This document shows positions 31,403 to 40,319 of a stretch of DNA of 64,000 nucleotides, piece by piece (position 1 is the stretch's first letter; each line of letters begins with the position of its first letter). Made by a program: the position numbers and the translations under genes. The notes below the pieces were generated by a model, which saw only the letters and a program-made list of their open reading frames with translations, made no database searches and was not told where the DNA came from. The DNA is taken from the NCBI GenBank assembly GCA_030446775.1, contig JAUJMQ010000005.1, positions 20,359 through 84,358 of the forward strand, written 5' to 3'. This DNA comes from Egibacteraceae bacterium (GTDB lineage: Bacteria > Actinomycetota > Nitriliruptoria > Euzebyales > Egibacteraceae).

Positions 31403-32717
31403 GTGTCGCCTCTGGCCGAGATCGAGCGCGCGGTGCAGGCCCGCGCCAAGGCCCTGTCCCTCGACGTCGCCGGCATCCAGGGCCGAGACCGGTTGCGCGC
31501 GCTCATCGAGGCAGAGGTGGCCGCTGGGACGCCGACTACAAGCGCGGGCTGCGCGGCTTCGACCTCAACGACCCCGACCTCGTCGCCGAGCGCGCTGCGC
31601 AACCTCGCCGGCTACGGCCCGCGGAGATTCCTGCTCGGCGACGACGACGTCTGGGAGATCATGGTCAACGCGCCCGACCAGATCTTCGTGCGCCGCCATA
31701 CCGGCCGGTCGGGCTACCACGACGAGGTCTTCCACGACGACGACCACGTGGTCCGGGTACTCACCAAGATCCTCGACGAGGCGGAGGGCGCGCATCGCAA
31801 GCTCGATCCGGCAGAGGGTCTGCAGGACGCGCAGTTGGAGTCGGGAGCGCGCTTGCACATCGTGCACCGCGACATCGGCCGCGACGGCCACATGGTGGTG
31901 AACATCCGCAAGTTCACCGGTGTGCCGTTCCGCTCGCTCGACGAGCTCGTGGCCCGCGGCATGCTCGGCCAGCCGGTCGCAGACTTTCTCAGCGCCTGCG
32001 TCCGCGCGCGCGGCTGTCGATGGTCTTCGCCGGCGCACCCGGCGCCGCAAGACGACGCTGCTGTCGTGCTGCGCCGCCGAGCTGGACCCGGCGCTGCGCG
32101 TCGTCGTCGCCGAGGAGGTGTTCGAGGCCGACGTCCCCCTGTCCAACGTCGCCTCGATGCAGACCCGCCCCGCACGCGCGGACCGGCCCGAGGTGGACCT
32201 GCGGCGCCTCGTGACCGGGTTCCTGCGGATGGCGCCCGACATCGCGATCGTCGGGGAGGTCCGCGACCGGGAGGCGCTGCCGCTGCTGCTGACGCTGTCG
32301 TCGGGCGTCAAGGGGTTCACGACCATCCACGCGGGCTCGGCGCGTCAGGCGTTGACCCGCCTGCGGTTCATCTGCCAGCTCGCCGACACCGCGAGTGAGC
32401 TCCCGTTGGCGGCGTTGAACCAGCTCGTCAGCGAGGCGGTCGACGTCGTCGTGCACTGCGCGCGCCGGCGCGGCCGGGTACAGGTGACCGAGGTCCTGGC
32501 CGTCGAAGACCTCCAGGCGGGACCGGAGGCGACCAACTTCACCGTCACCGAGCTGTTCACGCGTATGCAGTGGGACGCGCCGCTGCGGTGGACGGGCAAC
32601 CTGCCCGTCCGCGCGGCGCGTACCTTCGACGAAGCCGGCACCGACCTGCGGGCACTGCTCGAGGCGGCCGCGCCCCACAGGGAGCAGCCGGCGGACGATG
32701 AACAGGCGGGGCCGTGA
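31403..32717 (+). CDS. tadA: TadA/CpaF-type secretion ATPase with frameshifts, one inside the P-loop
   Basis: DADYKRGLRGFDLNDPDLVAERA, YGPRRFLLGDDDVWEIMVNAPDQIFVRR, GRDGHMVVNIRKFTGVPFRSLDELV, SMVFAGAPGA|KTTLLSCCAAELDPALRVVVAEEVFE, LRMAPDIAIVGEVRDREALPLLLTLSSGVKGFTTIHAGSARQALTRL. Confidence 0.85.
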
Positions 32718-33622
32718 GGGCCGCGGCCGGCCTCGGGCTCGCACTGCTGGCGGCCTACGGCACCTTCCTCGTCTACACGGCGCTGGCATTCGGGTGGCGG
32801 GGCGTCGGGGTGGCCCCGGCCGTCGTCCGCCGGCGCCGGCGCGACCGAGCCCGGGAGTGGCTGATCCAGGCGGGGTTGTCCGACTCGTCTCCCGTCGAGC
32901 TCGCCGCCGCGGTGGCGGTGCTCGCCCTGCTGGGAGCGGGACTCGCGTACGCGGTGTTCGGCGGGGTCGTCGCACCGGTGGCCGCGGCGTTGTTCGCCGC
33001 CTCCTTTCCTCCGGCGGCGGCGCGGACTCGCCGCCGCCGGCGGCGGGCGGAGGCCCGCGCCGCCTGGCCGCGCATGCTCGAAGAGCTCCGGCTGCAGGCG
33101 ACGGCGGTGGGACGGTCCATCCCCCAGGCGCTGTTCGAGGTCGGCGGGCGGGGGCCGGTGGAGCTGCGCCCTGCGTTCGCCGAGGCGCAGCGCGAGTGGC
33201 TGCTGTCGACAGACCTGGACCGGGCGCTGAGCGTGCTCAAGGCTGGGCTGGCCGACGCCACCGCCGACGTCGTCAGCGAGACCCTGCTCATCGCGCACGA
33301 GATGGGCGGCAGCGACGTCGACCGTCGGCTCGCCGCGCTCGTCGAGGACCGCGTGGCCGACCTGCAGGGCCGCAAGGACGCGGCCTCACGGCAGGCCGGT
33401 GCCCGTTTCGCACGAGCCTTCGTGCTCGTCGTGCCCGTGGGGATGGCGTTGGTCGGCCTGTCGATCGGCAACGGTCGTGCCGCCTACGCGAGCACCCTGG
33501 GGCAGGTGGCTGTCGGGGCGGGGATCGCCGTGATCGCCGGCTGCTGGGCATGGGCGGGAAGGCTGCTGCGGCTGCCCGACGAGCAGCGCGTGTTCGGACC
33601 TGGGGCTGGAGGACTCCCGTGA
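32714..33622 (+). CDS. tadB: TadB-like type II secretion system F family protein
   Basis: WPRMLEELRLQATAVGRSIPQALFEVG...LLIAHEMGGSDVDRRLAALVEDRV; order after TadA. Confidence 0.85.
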   Translation: MRAAAGLGLALLAAYGTFLVYTALAFGWRGVGVAPAVVRRRRRDRAREWLIQAGLSDSSPVELAAAVAVLALLGAGLAYAVFGGVVAPVAAALFAASFPPAAARTRRRRRRAEARAAWPRMLEELRLQATAVGRSIPQALFEVGGRGPVELRPAFAEAQREWLLSTDLDRALSVLKAGLADATADVVSETLLIAHEMGGSDVDRRLAALVEDRVADLQGRKDAASRQAGARFARAFVLVVPVGMALVGLSIGNGRAAYASTLGQVAVGAGIAVIAGCWAWAGRLLRLPDEQRVFGPGAGGLP

Positions 33623-34527
33623 CGGGGCGGCTGCTCGTCGTGTCCGCGCTGTCGCTGTGGGCCGGCGCGACCCTGCTGCTGTCGCGGGTGCGCTGGTTCG
33701 CACGTCCACCGCTGACCGAGCGCCTCCGTCCGTACGCGCCCGGTGGGCTCGCGCCGGCGCGCCGGGCGGGCCTGCTGTCGGTGGAGTCCTTCCGCGACGC
33801 CGTGGGACCGCTCGCGCAACTCGTAGGTGAGCGCGTCTCGCGGCTGCTGGGCGTCGGCGAGGACCTTGAGGTTCGGCTGGCACGGGTGCACTCCCCCCTG
33901 GACGCGACCGCGTTCCGGGTCCGGCAGCTCGGGTGGGCGCTCGCCGGCTTCGGAGCGGGTGCGCTGGTCGTCCTGGCGTTTCGCCCGCCGGCGGCGGTCG
34001 GTGTCGTGTTCGTGCTGGGGGCGCCGCAGCTCGCCTTTCTCGTCCTCGAGCAGCAGCTGGCCGCGGCGTCGCGCGCCTGGCAACGGCGGGTGTTCCTCGA
34101 GCTGCCGGTCGTCGCCGAGCAGCTTGCGATGCTGCTGTCCGCCGGCTACTCCCTCACCAGCGGGCTCAACCGCGTCGCCAGGCGGGGCCGGGGATCGTGC
34201 GCCCGCGACCTCGAGCGTGTCTCACGCCGCATCCGTCAGGGCGTCAGCGACACCGACGCCCTGCAGGAGTGGGCGGCGGTCGCCCAGGTGCCGGCACTGG
34301 ACCGGCTCGTGCCGGTGCTCGCGCTCAACCACGAGACCTCCGATCTCGGACGGCTGCTCGCCGAGGAGGCCCGCAGCATCCGCAGAGACGTGCACCGCGA
34401 ACTCGTCGAGCTCGCGGAGCGTCGCGGCGAGCAGGTGTGGATCCCCGTGACCGTCGCCACGCTCGTGCCGGGCGTGCTGTTTCTCGCCGTCCCGTTCATC
34501 ACCGCCCTGCAGCTGTTCGCCGCCTGA
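33619..34527 (+). CDS. tadC: TadC-like type II secretion system F family protein
   Basis: FLELPVVAEQLAMLLSAGYSLTSGLNRVARRG...LGRLLAEEARSIRRDVHRELVELAERRGEQVWIPVTVATLVPGVLFLAVPFITAL; GTGA overlap. Confidence 0.85.
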   Translation: MTGRLLVVSALSLWAGATLLLSRVRWFARPPLTERLRPYAPGGLAPARRAGLLSVESFRDAVGPLAQLVGERVSRLLGVGEDLEVRLARVHSPLDATAFRVRQLGWALAGFGAGALVVLAFRPPAAVGVVFVLGAPQLAFLVLEQQLAAASRAWQRRVFLELPVVAEQLAMLLSAGYSLTSGLNRVARRGRGSCARDLERVSRRIRQGVSDTDALQEWAAVAQVPALDRLVPVLALNHETSDLGRLLAEEARSIRRDVHRELVELAERRGEQVWIPVTVATLVPGVLFLAVPFITALQLFAA

Positions 34528-34570
34528 CCGACTTCCCCCCGATTCCCGGATCACCGAATGGAGGAGATCG

Positions 34571-35158
34571 ATGGACACGATGCTGCTAGCCGTCTACGTC
34601 ACCGTGCGCCTGACCCTGTCAGAGCTCGGCGCCCGCGCCCGCGAGGAGGCCGGCGAGGGCGTCATCTCGACTGCCATCGCTGTGCTGATCACCGCACTTC
34701 TCGGCGCCGCGATGTGGGCGGCGTTCAACGGCATCTTCGCCCGGACGACCGAGCGGGTCGGCACCGCGGTCGATGGTCTGGGAACTGACGGCGAGCGTGG
34801 CTCCGGCACCGTCTCGATGCTGTTCGGCGTCGCGGCGTTCCTGAGCTTGTTGTTCCTCGCCGTCCAGGTCCTCGTCCACCTGTACGCCACGTCGGTGGTG
34901 TCCGCCGCCGCGTTCGACGCGGCGCGGCTCGCGTCGGGGGCGGCGGCGACCGGGGCCGACGCCGCCCGCGCCCACGGCCTCGGCCTTCTCGACTTCTCGG
35001 GAAGCGTCCAGGCCTTCGAGGTACGCGTCGGCGCGGACGCGGTCACCGTCCACGTCGCCGCGGACAGCCCCGCGCTGCTGCCCTCGGTCGTCAGCCGGGC
35101 GCTGAACTCGGCGGCGATCGACCGGACGGTCACGTTGCGCCGGGAGCGCCCGAGGTGA
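34571..35158 (+). CDS. Flp-pilin-like segment joined in frame to TadE-like pseudopilin
   Basis: EEAGEGVISTAIAVLITALLGAAMWAAFNGIF followed by ERGSGTVSMLFGVAAFLSLLFLAVQVLVHLYATSVVSAAAFDAARLASG. Confidence 0.75.
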   Translation: MDTMLLAVYVTVRLTLSELGARAREEAGEGVISTAIAVLITALLGAAMWAAFNGIFARTTERVGTAVDGLGTDGERGSGTVSMLFGVAAFLSLLFLAVQVLVHLYATSVVSAAAFDAARLASGAAATGADAARAHGLGLLDFSGSVQAFEVRVGADAVTVHVAADSPALLPSVVSRALNSAAIDRTVTLRRERPR

Positions 35159-35168
35159 CCGCGCGCCG

Positions 35169-35692
35169 GTGCGCGGGTCGGGCGGCTGGGCTGGGCCGGT
35201 GGGGCGGTCGAGCGGGCAACCCGCGCCGGCGCACGGGTCGCGGAGCGAGCGGCACGGCCGGCTCGATGGCGAGGAGGGCTTCATCGGCGGCCTTGAGGTG
35301 CTGCCGTTCGGGCTGTTGGTGTTCGTCGTTGGCACCCTGATCGTCGCGAACGCGTGGGCGGTCATCGACGCGAAGATGGCCGTGTCGACCGCGGCCAGGA
35401 GGCCGTGCGAGCGGTCGCCGAGGCTCCGGTCGGCAGCGACGTGCACGCCGTCGGGACGGCGGCGGCCGCGGCGGCGCTCCGCACGCAGGGGCGCGCCATG
35501 GCGGCCGAGATCACGGTCGACGGCACGCTCGAGCGCTGCTCCCGCATCCGAGCCGTGGTGCGGTACCGGCTGCCGCCCGTGGGGCTGGCATGGGCCGGGG
35601 TCACCCGCGGCGTGTCGGCGACGGGCACCGCGACGGAGCTCGTCGACCCCCTGCGCCGCGGGCTTGGCGGCGAGGCCACCTGTGTGCGCTAG
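35169..35692 (+). CDS. TadE-like pilus protein (one frameshift near 35395)
   Basis: DGEEGFIGGLEVLPFGLLVFVVGTLIVANAWAVIDAKMAVSTAAR / EAVRAVAEAPVGSDVHAVG... Confidence 0.7.
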
Positions 35693-35708
35693 CCCATCCG
35701 ACGCCGAC

Positions 35709-35860
35709 GCGCGGTCGGGCCGGCCACGGGCGCCGGCCCGGCGCAAGCCCACCCCAGGGCGTGGCGCGGCCCGGACGGCCGCAGGCGCCGGCGGGCGCAA
35801 GCGCACCCGGCGGCACGCGCGCGGTCGGGCCGGGCGCGGGCGCCGGCCGGCGCTACTGGG
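35709..35860. repeat. Degenerate GC-rich direct repeats GCGCGGTCGGGCCGGnCnCGGGCGCCGGC
   Basis: Two close copies about 110 bp apart plus a diverged middle copy. Confidence 0.6.
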
Positions 35861-35899
35861 CGGCCTCGTGGCCCGCGCCGGCGAACGCTGCAGCGACCG

Positions 35900-36367
35900 T
35901 TGACCGGCGAGCAGGCCAGCGTCCTGCTGCTCATGCCGGCCGCGGTGTTGGTGGTCCTGGTGCTCGGCGCGATTGCGGTCGACGGGGCCATCGCCTTCCT
36001 CGGTGAGCGGGAGGTGGCCGACATCGCGGCCGCCGCCGCGAACGACGCGGCCGTGCTGGCCCTGCGCGAGGAGACCTTCCACCGCTGCGGCAGCCTGCAG
36101 CTCGACCCCGGCCGCGCCGGACAGGTTGCGAGGACGGTCGTGGCCGGTCGCGGCTCGGACGCGGTGCAGGTCGACGACGTGGAGGTCTCGGTGGCGGCGA
36201 GCGGCGCGTCCCCGGCGGTGTCGGTGACCATCCGCGGCCACGTCGACCTCGTCTTCACTCCGGCGCTGCCCGGTGCCGCCGGTACGCGAAGGGTGGAGGC
36301 CCGATCGGTCGTCATCGCCGCGCCGCTGGGGAACGGCGCTGACAGCGGCGCCGGCGACACATGCTGA
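35900..36367 (+). CDS. TadG/TadE-like pilus-associated protein
   Basis: LTGEQASVLLLMPAAVLVVLVLGAIAVDGAIAFLGEREVADIAAAAANDAAVLAL. Confidence 0.7.
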   Translation: MTGEQASVLLLMPAAVLVVLVLGAIAVDGAIAFLGEREVADIAAAAANDAAVLALREETFHRCGSLQLDPGRAGQVARTVVAGRGSDAVQVDDVEVSVAASGASPAVSVTIRGHVDLVFTPALPGAAGTRRVEARSVVIAAPLGNGADSGAGDTC

Positions 36368-36449
36368 CCCCACGGCGCTCCGGCGGCCGCGTCGCTGCCT
36401 GTCCACAGGTCGGCGGCCCTGACCCGGCCGGCAGTCGGCTCCGTGCGCC

Positions 36450-37439
36450 ATGCTGCGACGCCCGGGGAGGAGGCAGCGGTTGGGAAGCGAGTCGGTGAGC
36501 ACGGACCCGTCTGCCGCGGCCCGCGGCTGGGCGAAGCTGCTGTCGTGGCTGGCGCTCCTCCTGGGCGTGATCGCGGCGCTCGGGGCGGCGGGCAGCGGCC
36601 CGCTGGCCGCGCCGGGAGCCGACCCCGCCGGCTGGGCTCGCTGGGCGGCTGACCGCGACGCACTGACCGCGGCATTCGCGGTGCTGCGGCTGGCAGTGCT
36701 CGCGTTGGCGTGGTACCTGCTGGCCGTCACCGTGCTCGGGGCGATCGCGCGGCTGCTGCGAGCGCGACGGCTGGTGACTTTCGCCGACATCGTCACGTTG
36801 CCGGGCGTCCGGCGGCTGCTGCGGTCAGCGCTCGGCGCGAGCCTGGCGGCGTCGATGACAGCCTCGTCGCCGCTGCTCGCGGCTGCTGCATCCGCCCGAC
36901 AGCCTCCCGCCGTCACCGTCTCGGAGGACGCCGAGGCCGCCGTTGCACCGCGGCGTCGCGGGACGGCGCTACCCGGTGCTCCACCGGGGGCGCCGGCCCC
37001 GGCAGGCGGCCGGCACCGCCCCGACGAGGACCAGCGCCGCGAACTTCGCCGGGGGCAGCCGGCCGACGATCAACGCGCACCCGCCCCCGACCCGCCCGCG
37101 CCAGTGGTCGGCGAAGCGCAACAGCCCTCGGCCGTCCCGCTGCCTGCCGCGACTGCCAGCGCCGACACGGGCGGCGCACGCGGGCCGGCGTCGGACGGCA
37201 CGCGCCACGACGCCGGGACCTGGACCGTCGCGCCGGGTGAGCACTTCTGGTCAAAGGCGGAGCAGGTGCTGGCAGAGCGGCTCGTGACCGAGCCAGGCGA
37301 GCGCGAAGTGGCCGCCTACTGGGCGACGCTGGTCGCGGCCAATCGCGACCGCCTCGTCGACCCCGGCAATCCGGACCTGATCCTTCCCGGGCAGGAGCTC
37401 GTCGTGCCCCCGCCGGACCCGCGGGGACGCTCGCCGTGA
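36450..37439 (+). CDS. Membrane protein with C-terminal LysM-like domain, end of Tad locus
   Basis: N-terminal TMs; C-terminal WTVAPGEHFWSKAEQVLAERLVTEPGEREVAAYWATLVAANRDRLVDPGNPDLILPGQELVVPPP. Confidence 0.8.
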   Translation: MLRRPGRRQRLGSESVSTDPSAAARGWAKLLSWLALLLGVIAALGAAGSGPLAAPGADPAGWARWAADRDALTAAFAVLRLAVLALAWYLLAVTVLGAIARLLRARRLVTFADIVTLPGVRRLLRSALGASLAASMTASSPLLAAAASARQPPAVTVSEDAEAAVAPRRRGTALPGAPPGAPAPAGGRHRPDEDQRRELRRGQPADDQRAPAPDPPAPVVGEAQQPSAVPLPAATASADTGGARGPASDGTRHDAGTWTVAPGEHFWSKAEQVLAERLVTEPGEREVAAYWATLVAANRDRLVDPGNPDLILPGQELVVPPPDPRGRSP

Positions 37440-37517
37440 GGTCGCCCGCCCGCCACGGCTATGCCACGGCCGCCGCCGCGCCGGCCCGCGACCTCCGCCG
37501 GCGATAGCCTGCCGGCG

Positions 37518-38144
37518 GTGGCCATCCCGGAGCTCGACGCGTTCCGTGAGGAGTGCGCCGCCGTCGACGAGACGCTCGCGTCGGTCGCGGCGGGCGACTG
37601 GACGCGCCCGGCGCTCGGCGAGTGGGACGTGTCCCAGCTCGTCGCGCATCTGCTGCGTGGGGTGTCGCGGGTGTCGGTGTACCTCGACATCGAACCCGAC
37701 GGGCCGCCGGGCGTCGACCGTGTGGGCTACTGGCGCTACGACGCCGACGCCGAGTCTCCCGGCGTGGCGCAGCGGGCGGTGCAGGAGGCGGCCAAGGTCG
37801 ACGCCGAGACGCTGCCGGCGCTGTTCACCGAGGCGTGGCAGACGTCGGCGGAACGGGCGGGCGCGCTGCCGGGCGACCACGTGCTGCCGACGTTCCGGGG
37901 GCCGATGCGGCTCGACGAGTACCTGGCGACCCGGGTGCTCGAGGTCGTTGTGCACCACCTGGACCTGCGCCGCGCGCTCGACCGGCCCCAGGCGTCGACC
38001 GTGGCGGCCGCCCGGTTGACGATGGAGATCCTCGAGGGCCTGCTGGGCGAGCCGCGCCCGCGCAACCTCGGGCGGACCCGCTTCCTGCAGGTCGCGACCG
38101 GCCGGCTGCCCAGCGACGACCCGCGCTTCCCGGTGCTGCGGTGA
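37518..38144 (+). CDS. Maleylpyruvate isomerase N-terminal/DinB-like (TIGR03083-type) protein
   Basis: GDWTRPALGEWDVSQLVAHLLRG...ATRVLEVVVHHLDLRRALDRP...LQVATGRLP. Confidence 0.85.
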   Translation: MAIPELDAFREECAAVDETLASVAAGDWTRPALGEWDVSQLVAHLLRGVSRVSVYLDIEPDGPPGVDRVGYWRYDADAESPGVAQRAVQEAAKVDAETLPALFTEAWQTSAERAGALPGDHVLPTFRGPMRLDEYLATRVLEVVVHHLDLRRALDRPQASTVAAARLTMEILEGLLGEPRPRNLGRTRFLQVATGRLPSDDPRFPVLR

Positions 38145-38243
38145 GAACGGCCCGGCGCCCGGCCCGGAACGCAATCGGCGTCCAGTCGCCTCCCCGCTGC
38201 TGCGCTCACACCGGCCCGGTGAGCACGCCCCCGGCCGGGAAGG

Positions 38244-40037
38244 CTAGTCGGCGTTCAGCAGCCGTCGCAGGTGGCGGGCCACGTCGCGGCTGACCGCCTT
38301 CTGGCCGCCCAGCACGTAGCCCAGCCCGAAGCGGGCGGTGTTGTGGCGCAGCCACCGCTCGCTGGCACGAGTTCGCCCCGGGCGCTGCCCGTCGACGAGC
38401 AGCAGCACGCCGTTGGCGGTCGCGACCACCGGGCCCGCGGCGACGACCTCGGCCCGGCTGCGGCCGCTCGCGAGGAACACCGTGCGACCGGTCATGCCGG
38501 CACCCACCGACGCCTCGGCGATGCTGGCCGACGTCTCGTACACCGTGTCGCCCGGCAGGCGGCTCGACCGGCTGGCGCCGGCCTGCATGGCCCGGGACAC
38601 GACGTCGTCGGGCAGCCCCGAGCCGACCGCCACGACCCGCTTGGGCCGCAGCCGGGCCAGCGCTGCGACGGTCGCGTCCGGCAGCCCGTAGCGGGAGGCC
38701 AACAGGATCGGCGCCCGGCGCATCGCCGCCAGCCCGGACACCGCGGCGGCGTCCTGCCAGTTCAGGGCGCGCCGGCCGGGACGGCGGTCGCGGACCAGGA
38801 ACACGCGGTCCATCGGCGCGCCGTAGCGGGCGACCTCCTCGGCGACCCGCGCGGCGAGGTCGTAGCGACCCGTGCCGGCGATGCGGGCGAAGTTGCTCAC
38901 CCCCGCGGTGCGCAGGTCGGCTTCGACCTGCGGCGACAGCTGCGTCTCGTCGCCCAGCAGGTAGGCGTTGCGGGCACCCGACCGGCTCACCTCGGCCGCC
39001 GCTCGGGGATCCAACCGCTCGCCGCCCGTGGGCAGCACGACCCCGCCGCTCACCGCGGCCAGCGGCGATGCCACGGCTGCGGTGAACCGCGCCTTCTCGG
39101 CCACCACGACGACGGTCCGAGCCGCCGGAGCGTGCAGCGGTGACAGCGCGACGGCGGTGCCCACCTCGTCTGACCCCACGCGCGCGACCCTCGTCGGGCC
39201 GGGATAGAACCGCCCCGGGTAGTCGCCGCGCGCGTCGGCGGCCTGGAGGCTGGCCCACGGGTCCAGGCGGGTGGGGTCGAGGTAGGCGCCGCGCTGGATG
39301 CGCGGGTCGTCGAGGTCCTCGTCGTGGATCTGGAAGTGCAGGTGCGGGGGGGTCGTCTCCGCGGCGCCCGAGTCGCCGACGTAGGCGATGAACTGGCCGC
39401 GCTCGACCCGCCCGCCGGGGGTCACCCCCGGCGCGTAGGCGTGGCGCAGGCCGCCGCGCCCGTCGTCGGTGCCGGGCCGGTCGTTGTTGATGTGCAGGTA
39501 GACGTAGCGCAGGCCGTCGTCACCGTGGATCGCCATCCCGTAGCCCCACGACGGCATCGGCTCGGTGACGCCGGTCATGTACTGCACGGTCCCGCCCATC
39601 GCGGCGTGGATGCGCTGCATCTTGCCGGCCATGAGGTCGGTCGACTGGTGCTTGCGCCGTCCGCCGTCGCGGTCCTGGTGGTAGTCGTAGCGCCCGTAGG
39701 TGGTGGGGCCGACCACGGGGAAGGTGATGTCGACGGTCCGCTCGTAGTCGTCGGAGCCCACCGTCGCGAACGCGCCTGTGGTCGCCCTGCCGGCGTCGTG
39801 CGCCCGGGACGCCGACGCGGCGACCTGACCCCCGGCGCCCAGGCCGCCGGAAAGGGCCTCCGGGACCACGCCCTCGGCCTCGTCGCCCGGCATCAGCCCC
39901 TCGGACTCGGCCGGCAACGGGGGGCTCGGCGGGGCGGCGGTCGCGGGCACCGCGCCGGTCACCGCCACCACGACGAGGAGCAGGAACCCGAGCAGGCCAG
40001 CCGGACCGAGGCGCAGGCGGGACGAAGGCACAGGCAT
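38244..40037 (-). CDS. Secreted M23 peptidase with C-terminal cell-wall-binding type 2 repeats
   Basis: Signal peptide; HQSTDLMAGKMQRIHAAMGGTV...HLHFQIHDEDLDDPRIQRGAYLDPTRLDPW; RIAGTGRYDLAARVAEEVA and related CWB2 motifs. Confidence 0.88.
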   Translation of the reverse strand: MPVPSSRLRLGPAGLLGFLLLVVVAVTGAVPATAAPPSPPLPAESEGLMPGDEAEGVVPEALSGGLGAGGQVAASASRAHDAGRATTGAFATVGSDDYERTVDITFPVVGPTTYGRYDYHQDRDGGRRKHQSTDLMAGKMQRIHAAMGGTVQYMTGVTEPMPSWGYGMAIHGDDGLRYVYLHINNDRPGTDDGRGGLRHAYAPGVTPGGRVERGQFIAYVGDSGAAETTPPHLHFQIHDEDLDDPRIQRGAYLDPTRLDPWASLQAADARGDYPGRFYPGPTRVARVGSDEVGTAVALSPLHAPAARTVVVVAEKARFTAAVASPLAAVSGGVVLPTGGERLDPRAAAEVSRSGARNAYLLGDETQLSPQVEADLRTAGVSNFARIAGTGRYDLAARVAEEVARYGAPMDRVFLVRDRRPGRRALNWQDAAAVSGLAAMRRAPILLASRYGLPDATVAALARLRPKRVVAVGSGLPDDVVSRAMQAGASRSSRLPGDTVYETSASIAEASVGAGMTGRTVFLASGRSRAEVVAAGPVVATANGVLLLVDGQRPGRTRASERWLRHNTARFGLGYVLGGQKAVSRDVARHLRRLLNAD

Positions 40038-40319
40038 GCGGACCTCGTCGGCAGGGCGGAAGCCGCCTTGAGGCTACGCACGCCGGGCGCTTGCGCGCCA
40101 GGCCCCGCGCCGAGGGCCTGCGCCATGGGCGGCGGTGGCCGCCGGCGTGGGTGCGCGGAACGGCAGCGGCATGGGCGGCGCCCGCGCCACGAGGTCGTCG
40201 GTGCCCATCACCGCGACCGTGCCGAGCGTGTCGATGTGCTGGCGACTCACCCGGTGCCGCAACCGGCCGCGATCGTCACCGCCCACCACGGGACCGGGCG
40301 GCCTCCGCGGCGGTGCCGG

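Noticed and set aside
29099-32080. Programmed ribosomal frameshifting in CpaB/CpaE/TadA
   Set aside because: Shifts are many, in both directions, without slippery sequences; single lost G/C bases explain those checked.
34619-36916. 765-aa antisense ORF across the Tad region
   Set aside because: Arg/Pro/Ala-rich shadow ORF opposite coherent pilus genes; no family motifs.
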